This document shows, one piece after another, positions 49,685 to 59,201 of a stretch of 64,000 bases of DNA. The position numbers and the translations under genes are program-made. Numbering within the stretch: the stretch's first letter is position 1; every line of letters begins with the position of its first letter. The notes beneath the pieces were generated by a model. It made no database searches and had not been told where the DNA came from. It was given only the letters and a program-made list of their open reading frames with translations. The stretch is from Amycolatopsis lurida (lineage in GTDB: Bacteria; Actinomycetota; Actinomycetes; Mycobacteriales; Pseudonocardiaceae). The stretch covers positions 3,379,501-3,443,500 of the forward strand of contig NZ_FNTA01000004.1 of assembly GCF_900105055.1 (NCBI RefSeq). Direction: 5' to 3'.

Positions 49685-51612
49685 AACGGAGGTCCTTCGG
49701 GGTCGAAGGTGAGCATCGTGGTCATCTCGGTCGAGGCGGTCCCGGCGCCGATCAGCGTCCACGCGGGCTCGCGGCGGCCGAACCCGGCCGAGTACCAGCC
49801 GAGGGGCGGGGTGGTCTCGCCCCGGTGCGCGGACCACCTGAGCTGCGAAGGGAGTTCCATCGAAGCGCTCCGTTCCCGGCCGTCGGCCGTCCACGACAAC
49901 TTCGCCGTCGCCCCGGTGAGGACGACCTCGACGGCCGGGCCGAAGTGGAACGCGAGGCGGCACGGCCGGGTCTCCCCGCGGACCTCGTCGAGAATCCGCA
50001 GTTCAGTGCCGTTCAGCTCCACCGAACGCCGGTGGATCGACGGCGCGTAGCCGTCGTGTTCCGCGCTCCAGCGTGACGGCGTGCCCGCCGCGATCACGGT
50101 CGTCGCGGCGTGTTTCGTCCACAGGAACGGGCCACCGGAGACGGACTGGTCGGTACCGGCGAGTTCGAGCGTGTTGTGCCCGGCCGTGGACCGGAAGTAC
50201 GACCGCCACTTCGGCTCACCGTGGTAGCAGTAGGTCCCGGGGTCGGCGAGGATGTCGACGCCGTCGTGCCGGACCTCCACCGAGAGCGCGTCCGCGTGCG
50301 CGTGCGCGGCGATGGACAGGAAGCCGTGCGGCCCGCCGTCGCAACGGCACCAGATCGCGCCGTCCCGCAGGATGGTCATCCCGGCGTCGGCGAAGTCGTC
50401 CCGCCGCCGTGATGGACGCCGCGCGCCGACCCGGATGTCCTTGGCCAGCGCGGAGAAGAGCTGCGTGCGAACGTCCCCGCCCGGTGTCTCCGGCCACCAG
50501 TCCAAACGTCCGAAAAGGACGGATCCGGTGTCGAGCAGCGACGCCCAGCGGCTCGTCTCGGCACCATCGACGATGAGCCCGAAGCCGTCGTCCGCGTCAC
50601 CCTGCCTCGGCGGACGCAGCCGGTTGTCCACAATGGACGCCAGAGCGTCGGTCATCCGGAGCAGCACGAGCCAGGTCGACTCGGGCACCGCGACCCCGGC
50701 GGACTTCGCCTCCAGCGCCCCGGCGAGCCCCAGTTCCAGCACGAGCCCGTGGTACTCGGTGGCGAGTTCCCGGTTGAGCCCGGAGTCGAAGGTGTTGTGC
50801 CGCAACATCTTGTCGAGTGACGCGAGTGCCGTGTCCCGCCAGCGGGCGGATTCCGGGAACCAGGCGAACGCGCAGGCTGCGGCGAGCTGCCCCGCGTCTT
50901 CGGCGATCACGTGGTTGTTCGCCGACGAGCCCCGGCTCGGGAACGCCGTCAGCCAGCGCTGGTGGTGCCAGATCTGGCCGAGCGCCACGGGGTTGTCCTC
51001 GAACAGCGCAGGCGCCTGCGCCCAGCCGTCGAGCAGGCGCCGCACCCAGACCCACGACAGCAGCCGGATGCCGAGTTCGATCCCGCTGACCCAGTGCACC
51101 CCGCGCATCGGCGGGTTGGAAGCCCACCACGACTTCAGGTGCGCGGCGACGCGTTCGGCGTACCGGTCCTCGCCGGTCAGGGCGTACGCGGCGGCCAGCA
51201 CGGTGAGGTGCTGGTGCCGCGACGGCTCCCAGATCTGCTTGATGTCGCCGACGGCGTCCTCGCTCCGGTAAGGGATGTCGAAGGAGTACACGTCGGACGG
51301 CGCGCGGCGGCCGGTCTTCGGGTCGTACGACCAGTCCGGGGCGACGAGGTCGTCCCGCTCGACGCCGAAGTACTCGGCGCGTCCGTCCATCAGCCGGTCG
51401 GCGGTGACGAGCAGGTCCTTGACGGCTTCACCCGATACGGCGGCGAGGACGTCTTCACCGGGCGCCGTCACGAACCGGCGCTCCGGCAGCCAGGCGGGCT
51501 TCTCCCCCGCGACCCCGCGCCACTGGCGTTTGCGCACGACGTCGGTCACCCGGCCGGCGATCTCGGCCGGCCCCATCCGCGACAGTCTTCGGAGGTACCA
51601 GGAGGGATCCAT
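49681..51612 (-). CDS. Heparinase II/III-family protein
   Basis: A 643-residue protein: an N-terminal (alpha/alpha) toroid (about 100-400, with PSRHQHLTVLAAAYALTGED and NNHVIAEDAGQLAAACAF) and a C-terminal beta-sandwich Heparinase_II_III domain with ISAAHAHADALSVEVRH-like segment (IAAHAHADALSVEV), DPGTYCYHGEPKWRSYFRSTA and HNTLELAGTDQS. No signal peptide is evident. It probably cleaves uronic-acid-containing glycan. ATG 51612 overlaps the oxidoreductase stop by one base. Confidence 0.88.
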   Translation of the reverse strand: MDPSWYLRRLSRMGPAEIAGRVTDVVRKRQWRGVAGEKPAWLPERRFVTAPGEDVLAAVSGEAVKDLLVTADRLMDGRAEYFGVERDDLVAPDWSYDPKTGRRAPSDVYSFDIPYRSEDAVGDIKQIWEPSRHQHLTVLAAAYALTGEDRYAERVAAHLKSWWASNPPMRGVHWVSGIELGIRLLSWVWVRRLLDGWAQAPALFEDNPVALGQIWHHQRWLTAFPSRGSSANNHVIAEDAGQLAAACAFAWFPESARWRDTALASLDKMLRHNTFDSGLNRELATEYHGLVLELGLAGALEAKSAGVAVPESTWLVLLRMTDALASIVDNRLRPPRQGDADDGFGLIVDGAETSRWASLLDTGSVLFGRLDWWPETPGGDVRTQLFSALAKDIRVGARRPSRRRDDFADAGMTILRDGAIWCRCDGGPHGFLSIAAHAHADALSVEVRHDGVDILADPGTYCYHGEPKWRSYFRSTAGHNTLELAGTDQSVSGGPFLWTKHAATTVIAAGTPSRWSAEHDGYAPSIHRRSVELNGTELRILDEVRGETRPCRLAFHFGPAVEVVLTGATAKLSWTADGRERSASMELPSQLRWSAHRGETTPPLGWYSAGFGRREPAWTLIGAGTASTEMTTMLTFDPEGPPL

Positions 51613-53780
51613 CAGCCGAGTCCGATCCGGACCGGCATCCCGGTCTCCAGGCTGCGGTTGACCGCGAGCGTGGCCAGCGTCGTCGAAACGAGCGACTCGA
51701 CCGAGACCGGCATCGCGACACCGGTGCTCAGCGCGTCGACGAACGCTTCGAGTTCGGCCGCCTGCCCCTTGTCCCGGCCCTTGGGGATGCGCGAGCTCGC
51801 CCACTTCTTGCGGCCGAACACCGACGCGCGCGCGAAGTCGTCGAACTTCAGCACCTTGCCGTCGGCGGTGAGATCGATCGTCTCCTTGGGAAACGCCGAT
51901 GAACCGCTGGTGGTGTACGCGATCGACGCGGTCGAGCCGTCCGGGTAGCGCAGCAGGATCTGGAGGTCCTGGTGCCCGGGCGTCGCGGTGGCATACACGG
52001 AGACCGGGTCGGAGCCCACCAGCCAGCTGACCGTGTCGATGAAGTGGCCGCCCTCACCCGCGAACCGCGAGCCCTCGCTGTCGGCCTGGTTGTACCAGCT
52101 GTTCGCGTCGAGCTGCCCGGCGTTGACCAGGTACCGCACGGAAGCCGGGCCGATCCGCGGGCCGAACTGGCGCACCGACTCGTTCAGCAGCGGGGCGAAC
52201 CGGCGGTTGAAGCCGACCTGCAGCCGGTCGTTGCCGGATTCCTCGATCGCGCCGAGCACGATCTCCAGTTCCTTCTCCGACAGCGCGAGCGGTTTCTCCA
52301 CGAAGACGGCCTTGCCCGCGAGCAGCGCGCGCCTGGTCAGTTCGGCGTGTGAGCTGTGCCTGGTCACGATGAACACGGCGTGGATCGAGTCGTCTTCGAG
52401 CATCGCGTCGACGTCGGTGGAGGCGCGGGCGAAGCCGAACTTGCGCTTGGCGTTCGCGCCCGAGAGCGCGGACGTGGTGACGACTTCGAAGAGGTCGAGG
52501 TACTCCATCTCCACGAGATGCGGGAGAAGCATCGAGGACGCGTAGTTGCCGGCACCGATGAAGCCGATCCGCAAGCTGTCGAGCTTCGGCACCGCGCGGC
52601 TCGTGACGGGCTTGGGCAGCGAAACCGCGGTGACGGGCTCGGTGGTGGTGGCGGCGCGCTTCTCGTACTCGAACAGCACCGCGACGGCCTTGAGTTCGCC
52701 CTCGTTCAGCTTCCGGTAGGTCTCGACGGCGTCGGAGAAGGCCGAGACGTGCGAGATCAGCGGCTCGACGTCGAGACGGCCGCTGCCCATCAGGTCGACG
52801 ACGCATTCCAGGTTGCGGCGCTCGGTCCAGCGGACCTGGCCGATCGGGTAGTCGCGGCCTTCGAGTTCGTACTCCGGGTCGTAGCGGCCGGGGCCGTACG
52901 AACGGGAGAACCGGACGTCGAGTTCCTTTTCGTAGTAGGCGTTCCACGGCAGGTTCAGCGAGCACTTGCCGATGTCGATCACCCGGCCGCGATCGCGGGC
53001 CAGCTTCGCGGCCAGCTCCACCGGCTCGTTCGTGCTGCCGCCCGCGGCGAGGTACACCTGGTCGACGCCGTGCCCGGAGCTGATCTCCGCGACCGCGGTG
53101 TCGATGACACCGGAGCCGGGATCCCCGCATTTCAGCGCCCCGAGCCGTTCGGCGAGCGCGCACCGCGCCGGATCCGGGTCGACGCCGACCACACGGACCC
53201 CGGCGGCGACCAGCAACTGCACGACCAGCTGGCCGATCAGCCCGAGCCCGATGACCAGCGCGATGTCGCCGATCTGCGGTTCGCCCTGGCGGACCCCCTG
53301 CATCGCGATCGAGCCGACCGTGCCGAACGCGGCGTGCCGCGGGTCGACGCCGTCGGGCACCTTGGTGTAGAGGTTCTTGGGCACCCAGTTCAGTTCCGCG
53401 TGCAGCGCGTGCTCGTTCCCCGCGCACGCCACGTGATCGCCGACGGCGACGTCGTCGATGCCCGCGCCGACCTCCTCGACGACGCCGCACAGCGAGTACC
53501 CCAGCGGTGTGTACGAGTCGAGTTTGTTCATCGCCTTGCGGTACGTGGCGCCCAGCCCGTTCGTCGCGACGCTCTGCATCACCTTCGCGACCTGATCCGG
53601 CCGGGCCTTCGCCTTGCCCACCAGCGAAAGGCTCGCCTCGGACACCTTCATCATCTCGGTGCCGGTGGAGATCAGCGAATAGGCGGTGCGCACCAGCACA
53701 CCCCCCGGTTTGCACGCGGGCACTTCGACGTCGAGGAGCGCCAGCTCCCCGCTCTTGTAGTTCTGCACTACCTGCTTCAC
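51612..53780 (-). CDS. Bi-domain oxidoreductase (zinc-type dehydrogenase + Gfo/Idh/MocA)
   Basis: A 722-residue fusion. Residues 1-360 form an MDR-type dehydrogenase (GYSLCGVVEEVG, DHVACAGNEHALHAE, ALVIGLGLIGQLVVQ as cofactor site); residues about 385-722 form a Gfo/Idh/MocA domain (IGFIGAGNYASSML, AVFIVTRHSSHAEL, VFVEKPLALSEKEL). Such fusions precede heparinase genes in many EPS clusters and are thought to oxidise a UDP-sugar. The GTG start at 53780 follows TAGGAGCGAC. The 53781-54024 gap likely carries the operon promoter; no gene is seen there. Confidence 0.88.
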   Translation of the reverse strand: MKQVVQNYKSGELALLDVEVPACKPGGVLVRTAYSLISTGTEMMKVSEASLSLVGKAKARPDQVAKVMQSVATNGLGATYRKAMNKLDSYTPLGYSLCGVVEEVGAGIDDVAVGDHVACAGNEHALHAELNWVPKNLYTKVPDGVDPRHAAFGTVGSIAMQGVRQGEPQIGDIALVIGLGLIGQLVVQLLVAAGVRVVGVDPDPARCALAERLGALKCGDPGSGVIDTAVAEISSGHGVDQVYLAAGGSTNEPVELAAKLARDRGRVIDIGKCSLNLPWNAYYEKELDVRFSRSYGPGRYDPEYELEGRDYPIGQVRWTERRNLECVVDLMGSGRLDVEPLISHVSAFSDAVETYRKLNEGELKAVAVLFEYEKRAATTTEPVTAVSLPKPVTSRAVPKLDSLRIGFIGAGNYASSMLLPHLVEMEYLDLFEVVTTSALSGANAKRKFGFARASTDVDAMLEDDSIHAVFIVTRHSSHAELTRRALLAGKAVFVEKPLALSEKELEIVLGAIEESGNDRLQVGFNRRFAPLLNESVRQFGPRIGPASVRYLVNAGQLDANSWYNQADSEGSRFAGEGGHFIDTVSWLVGSDPVSVYATATPGHQDLQILLRYPDGSTASIAYTTSGSSAFPKETIDLTADGKVLKFDDFARASVFGRKKWASSRIPKGRDKGQAAELEAFVDALSTGVAMPVSVESLVSTTLATLAVNRSLETGMPVRIGLG

Positions 53781-54024
53781 GTCGCTCCTAGTGATGGATA
53801 AGGCAAGTGGTGTGACGGCTGCGGTACCGCGTCGGTACAGGTGTTCGTGAGTGGCGTTTCGGGTTGCCGAAGGGCAAGGCAAAGGTGCCGGGTGTCGCGA
53901 AGGGGAATTTCGCTGCATCGGATGCGGGGAAAGTCCCCTTCACCCGTGCTCCAGGCGCTGCCGACACGCCTTGACCGTGAGGCACGCAAGGAACCCCATC
54001 GGCGTCGTATCACTAGAACCCGAA

Positions 54025-55926
54025 TCATGTCTCACCTTGCCGAGCCGAAACGGCGCCGCGATACCAGTACTCGAGGGTCAAGATGTGCCAGAGATGCTTG
54101 GACCGGTCCTGCTGCCCGGACGCGTCTTCGTCCACGAGCTTCCGCAGGGCCTCACGACGGAGGAACCCGGCCTTCACCAATTCACCTTCGTTCGTCACCT
54201 CGCGCACCAGGGGCGCGAGGTCGCGGCTCATCCAGGCCCGCAGCGGCGCGCTGAACAGGCCTTTCGGCCGGTGCACGATCTCGGCGGGAAGGATGGACAG
54301 CGCCGCTTCCTTCAGCGCCATCTTTCCTTGGCGCTTCACGATCTTCCGGTCACCGGGGATCCGGAACGCGGCCTTCACGACCTCGACGTCGACGAACGGC
54401 GTCCGCACCTCGGTGGAGGCGGCCATACTGGACCGGTCGGTGTAGGCGAGGTTGAGCCCCGGCAGGAAGAGCCGGGAATCGGCGAGACACATGCGGTTCA
54501 CGAAATCCGACAACGTGTTGTCGTGATAGGTGTCCGCGTGCTCGGTGAGCACGTCGCCGACCGCGCCGGCGAGGTCCGGGTTCAGCAGACCGACCAGTTC
54601 CGCTTGGTCGTACATCGTGTAGCTGCGCCGGAACGCGGTCTCCTCGGGCAGCTCCGCGAACGAGAGGAACCGCTTGGCGAACCGGACGGACCGGAACCCG
54701 CGCTTCGATGTCGCCACCGGCAGTCTGTCCACAAGGGACTCCACCGGACGGCGGACAAGACCCGGAACCCGTTGGTACTGAACGGCGAGCGTGTTCGCGA
54801 GATGCTTGCGGTATCCGGCGAACAGCTCGTCGGCGCCCATGCCCGAGAGCATCACCTTGACACCGGCCTCGCGGGCGGCGGTGCAGATCAGGTAGCTGTT
54901 GATCGCCGCCGGGTCGCCGATCGGCTCGTCGAGGTGGTACGTCATCCGCGGCAGCAGATCCAGCACCTGCGGCGCGATCTCGATCTCGTGCAGGTCGACG
55001 CCGAACTTCGCGGCGACCTTCTTCGCGTACATCAGGTCGTCCGGCATCGCTTCGAACTTCGCGTCCTCGGCCCGGAAACCGATGGTGTACGCGGAGATCC
55101 CCGGCCGTTCACGAGCGGCGATCGCGGTCAGATAGCTGGAGTCGAGCCCGCCGGAGAGGAACGTCGCGACCGGCACGTCCGCGATCAGGTGCTTGCGCGT
55201 CGAGTCCTCGATGACGGCGTTGAGGTCGAAGTCGCCTTCGTAAGCCGCGCCTTCCTCGGCGACCTGGCGCAGCGACCAGAAGGTGCCGCGTTCGACGTCG
55301 CCGTTCGGCCGGAACCGCGCCCAGCTGCCCGGCGGCAGCTTCTCGGCCTCCTTGAACGCGCAGCGGCCGTCCGGGACCCAGTAGTAGAGCAGGGAGGCGA
55401 CGAGCGCGGTGTCGTCGACGGTCAGCGATCCGCCCAGTTCGGCGGCCAGCGCCTTCAACTCGGACGCGAAGGCGACGCCCTTGCCGCGGCGCACCAGGAA
55501 CAGCGGCTTGATCCCCAGCTGGTCGCGGACCAGCACCAGCTCACCGGACCGCTCGTCGAAGACACCGAACGCGAACATGCCGCGCAGCCGGTGCAAGCCC
55601 TCGGTGCCCCACGCACGCCAGGCTTCCAGCAGGACCTCGGTGTCGGACGTGCCCCGGAAGCGCACACCGGTGGCTTCGAGTTCCTTCCGCAGCTCCGGCG
55701 CGTTGTACAGCTCGCCGTTGTAGGTCAGCGCGAGCCCGTCCTTGACCATCGGCTGCGCGCCGGTCTCGGTCAGGTCGACGATCGACAACCGCCGGTGTCC
55801 TAAGTGGACTTCCCCGTGGTCGTAACTGCCCGAACCGTCCGGGCCCCGGTGGGCGAGTGTCTTGGTGAGCCGATCCCGTAGCGGTCCCCCGTCCGGCCAG
55901 TGGTAGGCCCCTGCGATGCCGCACAT
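54025..55926 (-). CDS. asnB: Asparagine synthase (glutamine-hydrolysing)-like protein
   Basis: A 633-residue class II amidotransferase. MCGIAG supplies nucleophile Cys2; the glutaminase half extends to about 210 (RGPDGSGSY, YNGELYNAPELR). The synthetase half has the PP-loop FLSGGLDSSYLTA (about 259) and LSGMGADELFAGYRKH. Both halves are intact. In an exopolysaccharide cluster with a sugar dehydrogenase it may amidate uronic-acid carboxyls rather than make asparagine; the sequence alone does not decide. Confidence 0.9.
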   Translation of the reverse strand: MCGIAGAYHWPDGGPLRDRLTKTLAHRGPDGSGSYDHGEVHLGHRRLSIVDLTETGAQPMVKDGLALTYNGELYNAPELRKELEATGVRFRGTSDTEVLLEAWRAWGTEGLHRLRGMFAFGVFDERSGELVLVRDQLGIKPLFLVRRGKGVAFASELKALAAELGGSLTVDDTALVASLLYYWVPDGRCAFKEAEKLPPGSWARFRPNGDVERGTFWSLRQVAEEGAAYEGDFDLNAVIEDSTRKHLIADVPVATFLSGGLDSSYLTAIAARERPGISAYTIGFRAEDAKFEAMPDDLMYAKKVAAKFGVDLHEIEIAPQVLDLLPRMTYHLDEPIGDPAAINSYLICTAAREAGVKVMLSGMGADELFAGYRKHLANTLAVQYQRVPGLVRRPVESLVDRLPVATSKRGFRSVRFAKRFLSFAELPEETAFRRSYTMYDQAELVGLLNPDLAGAVGDVLTEHADTYHDNTLSDFVNRMCLADSRLFLPGLNLAYTDRSSMAASTEVRTPFVDVEVVKAAFRIPGDRKIVKRQGKMALKEAALSILPAEIVHRPKGLFSAPLRAWMSRDLAPLVREVTNEGELVKAGFLRREALRKLVDEDASGQQDRSKHLWHILTLEYWYRGAVSARQGET

Positions 55927-56079
55927 CTGCTTTCGCTCCCCTTCTCTAGCGGTGAACCCGCGACCGCGGCCGACGTCGGCAGGGCGCTGGCCGTCGTTTC
56001 ACGTCACGTCCGGTTCGGCAATGGCGGGTTCACGCGTGTCGTCCTTCATCGCGCTGCACCTCTGCTCCACCCTCCGTCC

Positions 56080-57762
56080 CTATAAGGCTTCGACGTTGTC
56101 CTGCGTGACCGGTGCGAATCGGGTGGTCGGCTGGTCGGCGTCGTGCACTTCAGCCCGCTTGTACGGCGTCGGCGGGCGGCGCGGCGCCGTCTTCGGGGCG
56201 GGCTCGGGTGGCGCCACCGCGAGCCGCCGCACGGTGGGCTCGTCGTCCGGGAACATCTCGACCGGTTTCGGCGGCGGCCCGGCGGGCCTCGCGTGCGGGG
56301 TCCGGTCGAGCTTCGGCTGCGGACGGCGCGCGGGCAGCGGCTCGGGTGCCCGCGCGGGCTCGGCGGCCCGGCCGCGCAGCGCGGTGTGCAGGCCGTCCCA
56401 CAGGGTGCCGTCGGTGTGGTCGCGCGGATCCGGGTCGACCAGTACGACCCCGATGATCGGGATCCGCCGTTCGGCCAGCTGCCGCGCGACGGTGTGCAGC
56501 CATTCCGTGTTCGCCTGCCCGGCGCGCACGACGAGGATCGCTTCCGCGCCGAGGTGTTCGAGATCCGTCCACGCGGTCCCCGGCTCGATGGAGCCGACGC
56601 CGATACGGCGCTCACCGGGAACCTTGGGCTCGTCGCGGTCCAGCACGCGGACCTTGGATCCGGCGGCCAGCGCGCGCAGGCCCGCCTTCGGCAGTTCGTC
56701 GACGAGCGCGACCGGGGCCTGTTCCGCGAGCTCGTTCGCGATGTCGACGGCCAGCGCGGCCGTCGTGGTGCGCGCTCCGAGGTCGAGCAGCGACACCGTC
56801 CCGTCGTCCTCGCGGATCGTGCGGATCAGTGTCTTCGCGACCCGTCTGCGTTCCTCCAGCGCACGGCGCTTCCGGAACCAGCGCGGCGGTTTCGGCAGCT
56901 GGGCGAGCACCGACGCGCCGAGATGGCGGGAGATTTCGCGGCGCAGGACCGGCCGGTCCTTCACCACGCTGCCGATGGCGGCGAGGACGAGGCCCGCCAG
57001 GAGGCCGAGCACCAGGCCGATCCCGGCGGCGGTGCCGGCGGACTTCAGCAGCGACTTCGGCAGGATCCGCGGCGCGTCCACGATCTGCGTCCCCGCGCCG
57101 ACCTTCGGGGTGCCGATGCCCGCTTCCTGCGCACGGCCGTCGTAGTCGGAGATCTTGGACGTCAGCTCCGCGCGGCGGGAGTACAGCCGCTCCAGCTGAG
57201 CCGGGTTGGGGTTCCGCTTCGCCTCTTCGGCGACGATGTCGTTCTGGACGGTGCCGAGCTCGGCCTGCGCCTGGTTGCGCTGGTCGAGCAGTGCCTTCTG
57301 CTCGGCCGCCGCGCCCGCCTGGTTCCGTGCGACGTACTCGGCGATGAAGGCGTCGGAGAGCGCCTGCGCGCGGGCGATCGCGTCGGCGTTGTCCTTGCCT
57401 TTGACCGTCACCTGGAGGACGTTGTTCGTCACGCCCAGCGCGGCGTAGTCCTTGAGGAACTCTTCGGGCGGCTGGGTGCTGTTCAACTTCTTGAGCGCGT
57501 CGCCGGCGATCTTCGTCGTCTCCAGCACGGCGACGTCGGTCTCCATCAGCGTGCCGCTGTCACTGGGCGAATCGTCCGCGTGGACGACCAGGATCTTCGC
57601 CACGGCCGTGGGCGGCGACGGCAGGAACATCGCCACCAGCCCGCCGGCGATCAGCCCGGCGAGGGCGGTGGCCAGCCACAGGCGACGACGCCGCCGGACC
57701 GAGACCACGAGCCGCTGGAGATCGATGAGCGGCTCGGATTTCTCTTTTTCGGCGGTCGTCAC
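56080..57762 (-). CDS. Wzz-like chain-length protein with degenerate BY-kinase domain
   Basis: A 560-residue protein: TM1 (about 27-46), an extracytoplasmic coiled-coil region (50-245, AEEAKRNPNPAQLERLYSRR), TM2 (about 257-278), then a P-loop-like domain (about 320-440). At the expected Walker A position it has LLDLGARTTTAAL without the Lys, and Walker A' is VALVDELPK without DxD. A Pro-rich tail follows. It probably controls chain length or export as a structural subunit. GTG 57762 overlaps the upstream Wzz gene (GTGA). Confidence 0.83.
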   Translation of the reverse strand: MTTAEKEKSEPLIDLQRLVVSVRRRRRLWLATALAGLIAGGLVAMFLPSPPTAVAKILVVHADDSPSDSGTLMETDVAVLETTKIAGDALKKLNSTQPPEEFLKDYAALGVTNNVLQVTVKGKDNADAIARAQALSDAFIAEYVARNQAGAAAEQKALLDQRNQAQAELGTVQNDIVAEEAKRNPNPAQLERLYSRRAELTSKISDYDGRAQEAGIGTPKVGAGTQIVDAPRILPKSLLKSAGTAAGIGLVLGLLAGLVLAAIGSVVKDRPVLRREISRHLGASVLAQLPKPPRWFRKRRALEERRRVAKTLIRTIREDDGTVSLLDLGARTTTAALAVDIANELAEQAPVALVDELPKAGLRALAAGSKVRVLDRDEPKVPGERRIGVGSIEPGTAWTDLEHLGAEAILVVRAGQANTEWLHTVARQLAERRIPIIGVVLVDPDPRDHTDGTLWDGLHTALRGRAAEPARAPEPLPARRPQPKLDRTPHARPAGPPPKPVEMFPDDEPTVRRLAVAPPEPAPKTAPRRPPTPYKRAEVHDADQPTTRFAPVTQDNVEAL

Positions 57763-59126
57763 GGGGTACCTGCCAGTGCTTCTCGATCTTTCCCGGCCTG
57801 CTTCCCGGGTTTCGCACCCGGGGCGCGGGTCGGCCGGACGGGGCGGATCAGGGCCGCTCCCACCACGGCCAGCCCCGCGTCGGCGCACGCCTCGGCGACA
57901 CCGACCAGTTCCCACGCGGTCCGCGTGCCCAGACCGAGCACGACGAGCACGCCTTCGGCGGTTTGGTCCTCCACGACCGGCCTGGCCGGAGCCACCGTGA
58001 CGACGGTGAACCGGCGGCCGGCGAGTCCGGCGATCCTGGTGGCCGCGGTCCGCGCGGCGTGATCGCCCTCGGCCACCAGCACCAGCAGCCGCCGCCGCGG
58101 GAGCCGGGACACGAGGCGGCGGTAGTGGACGTCGCCGTCGATCTCGTCGGGGGTGACGTCGATCCGCCGGATGTTCCACGGCTTGTCGTCGCCCAAGAGC
58201 TTCGCCCGCAGGCTCGGCTTCGCTTCGGGATCCGGCTCGTCGGCGATGTCCGGGATGTCGACAGTGGCCAGCACCGGGCCACCGAGCGCCGCCCCGATCT
58301 CTTCCTCGTCCCGCAACCGCCGGTCGGTGCGGGCCGCGAAGAGGTGACCGAGCAGCCCGAACACGAAGAACAGCGCCGCGCCGCCGAGGGCGAGCTGCGG
58401 CAAGGTCGGCGCCGCCGCCGAAGTCGGCCGCTCGGCCGCGCCCATCACGACCATGCTGCCGAGACCGCCGCTCGTGGTGTCGGTGGCGTTGAGGGTCGAC
58501 ATCGCCTGCTCGATCGACGAGCGCAACGCGGCCAGCTCGGTACGCAGCTGAACGGTCTCCACCGAGGTCGTCCCGTCGGAGACCTTCTCCGCCAGTTCGG
58601 TGATCCGCTGGTTCGTCTGCGCGACCTGCTGGCGCAAGGTCTCGCGGCGTTCCTGCGCCACCTTGACCGCGGCGTCGCCGGTGCTGGCGAGGACCTGCGT
58701 CGAGTACTTCACGAATTCCTGGGCGACCTGGTCCGCGACCTGCTGCGCGTGCTCGGCGGAATCGTCGGTCGCGGCGATGGTGATGACGTTGCCCTGCGCG
58801 ACCGTGGTGCTCACCCGGTCACGCAGGTCGGCGCCGCTGCCGCGACCGAGGACGGCGGCGGCCCGGTCGAGCACCACCGAACTGGTCGCCACCTCGGCCT
58901 GGGTGAGCAGTTCGTCCGCCTCGCGCGGCCCCTGCAGCAGCACGTTGGACGTCGTCCGGTAGCCAGGGGAAAGGATCACCGACGATCCCGCGCCGACCAG
59001 GGCGCCGAGGAGGGCGAGGGCCACCAGGGTCCGCCACCTCCCGCGCAGGACCTGTCCGATCATGGACAGGCGCACCGTGTCGTCAGTCAAAGCCGGGATC
59101 TCCGTCCGGTGCGTGGGGGTGTGCAT
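57759..59126 (-). CDS. Wzz-like chain-length/polymerisation protein
   Basis: A 455-residue protein with TM1 near residues 32-52 (TLVALALLGALVGAGSSVIL), a large coiled-coil ectodomain with YSTQVLASTGDAAVKVAQ and RELEA-like helices, TM2 about 239-258 and a cytoplasmic domain resembling a kinase but lacking Walker A Lys (LVAEGDHAARTAATR). ATG 59126 is used; GTG 59147 and TTG 59090 (with a GGAG site) are alternatives. It pairs with the following Wzz-like gene. Confidence 0.8.
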   Translation of the reverse strand: MHTPTHRTEIPALTDDTVRLSMIGQVLRGRWRTLVALALLGALVGAGSSVILSPGYRTTSNVLLQGPREADELLTQAEVATSSVVLDRAAAVLGRGSGADLRDRVSTTVAQGNVITIAATDDSAEHAQQVADQVAQEFVKYSTQVLASTGDAAVKVAQERRETLRQQVAQTNQRITELAEKVSDGTTSVETVQLRTELAALRSSIEQAMSTLNATDTTSGGLGSMVVMGAAERPTSAAAPTLPQLALGGAALFFVFGLLGHLFAARTDRRLRDEEEIGAALGGPVLATVDIPDIADEPDPEAKPSLRAKLLGDDKPWNIRRIDVTPDEIDGDVHYRRLVSRLPRRRLLVLVAEGDHAARTAATRIAGLAGRRFTVVTVAPARPVVEDQTAEGVLVVLGLGTRTAWELVGVAEACADAGLAVVGAALIRPVRPTRAPGAKPGKQAGKDREALAGTP

Positions 59127-59201
59127 GAATCCCGTCGGACCGGCCACCGTGTTGGTTACAGGGTTGCCCGACTCTTGTTCAAAACGCGACCGGGAAGTCG
59201 A

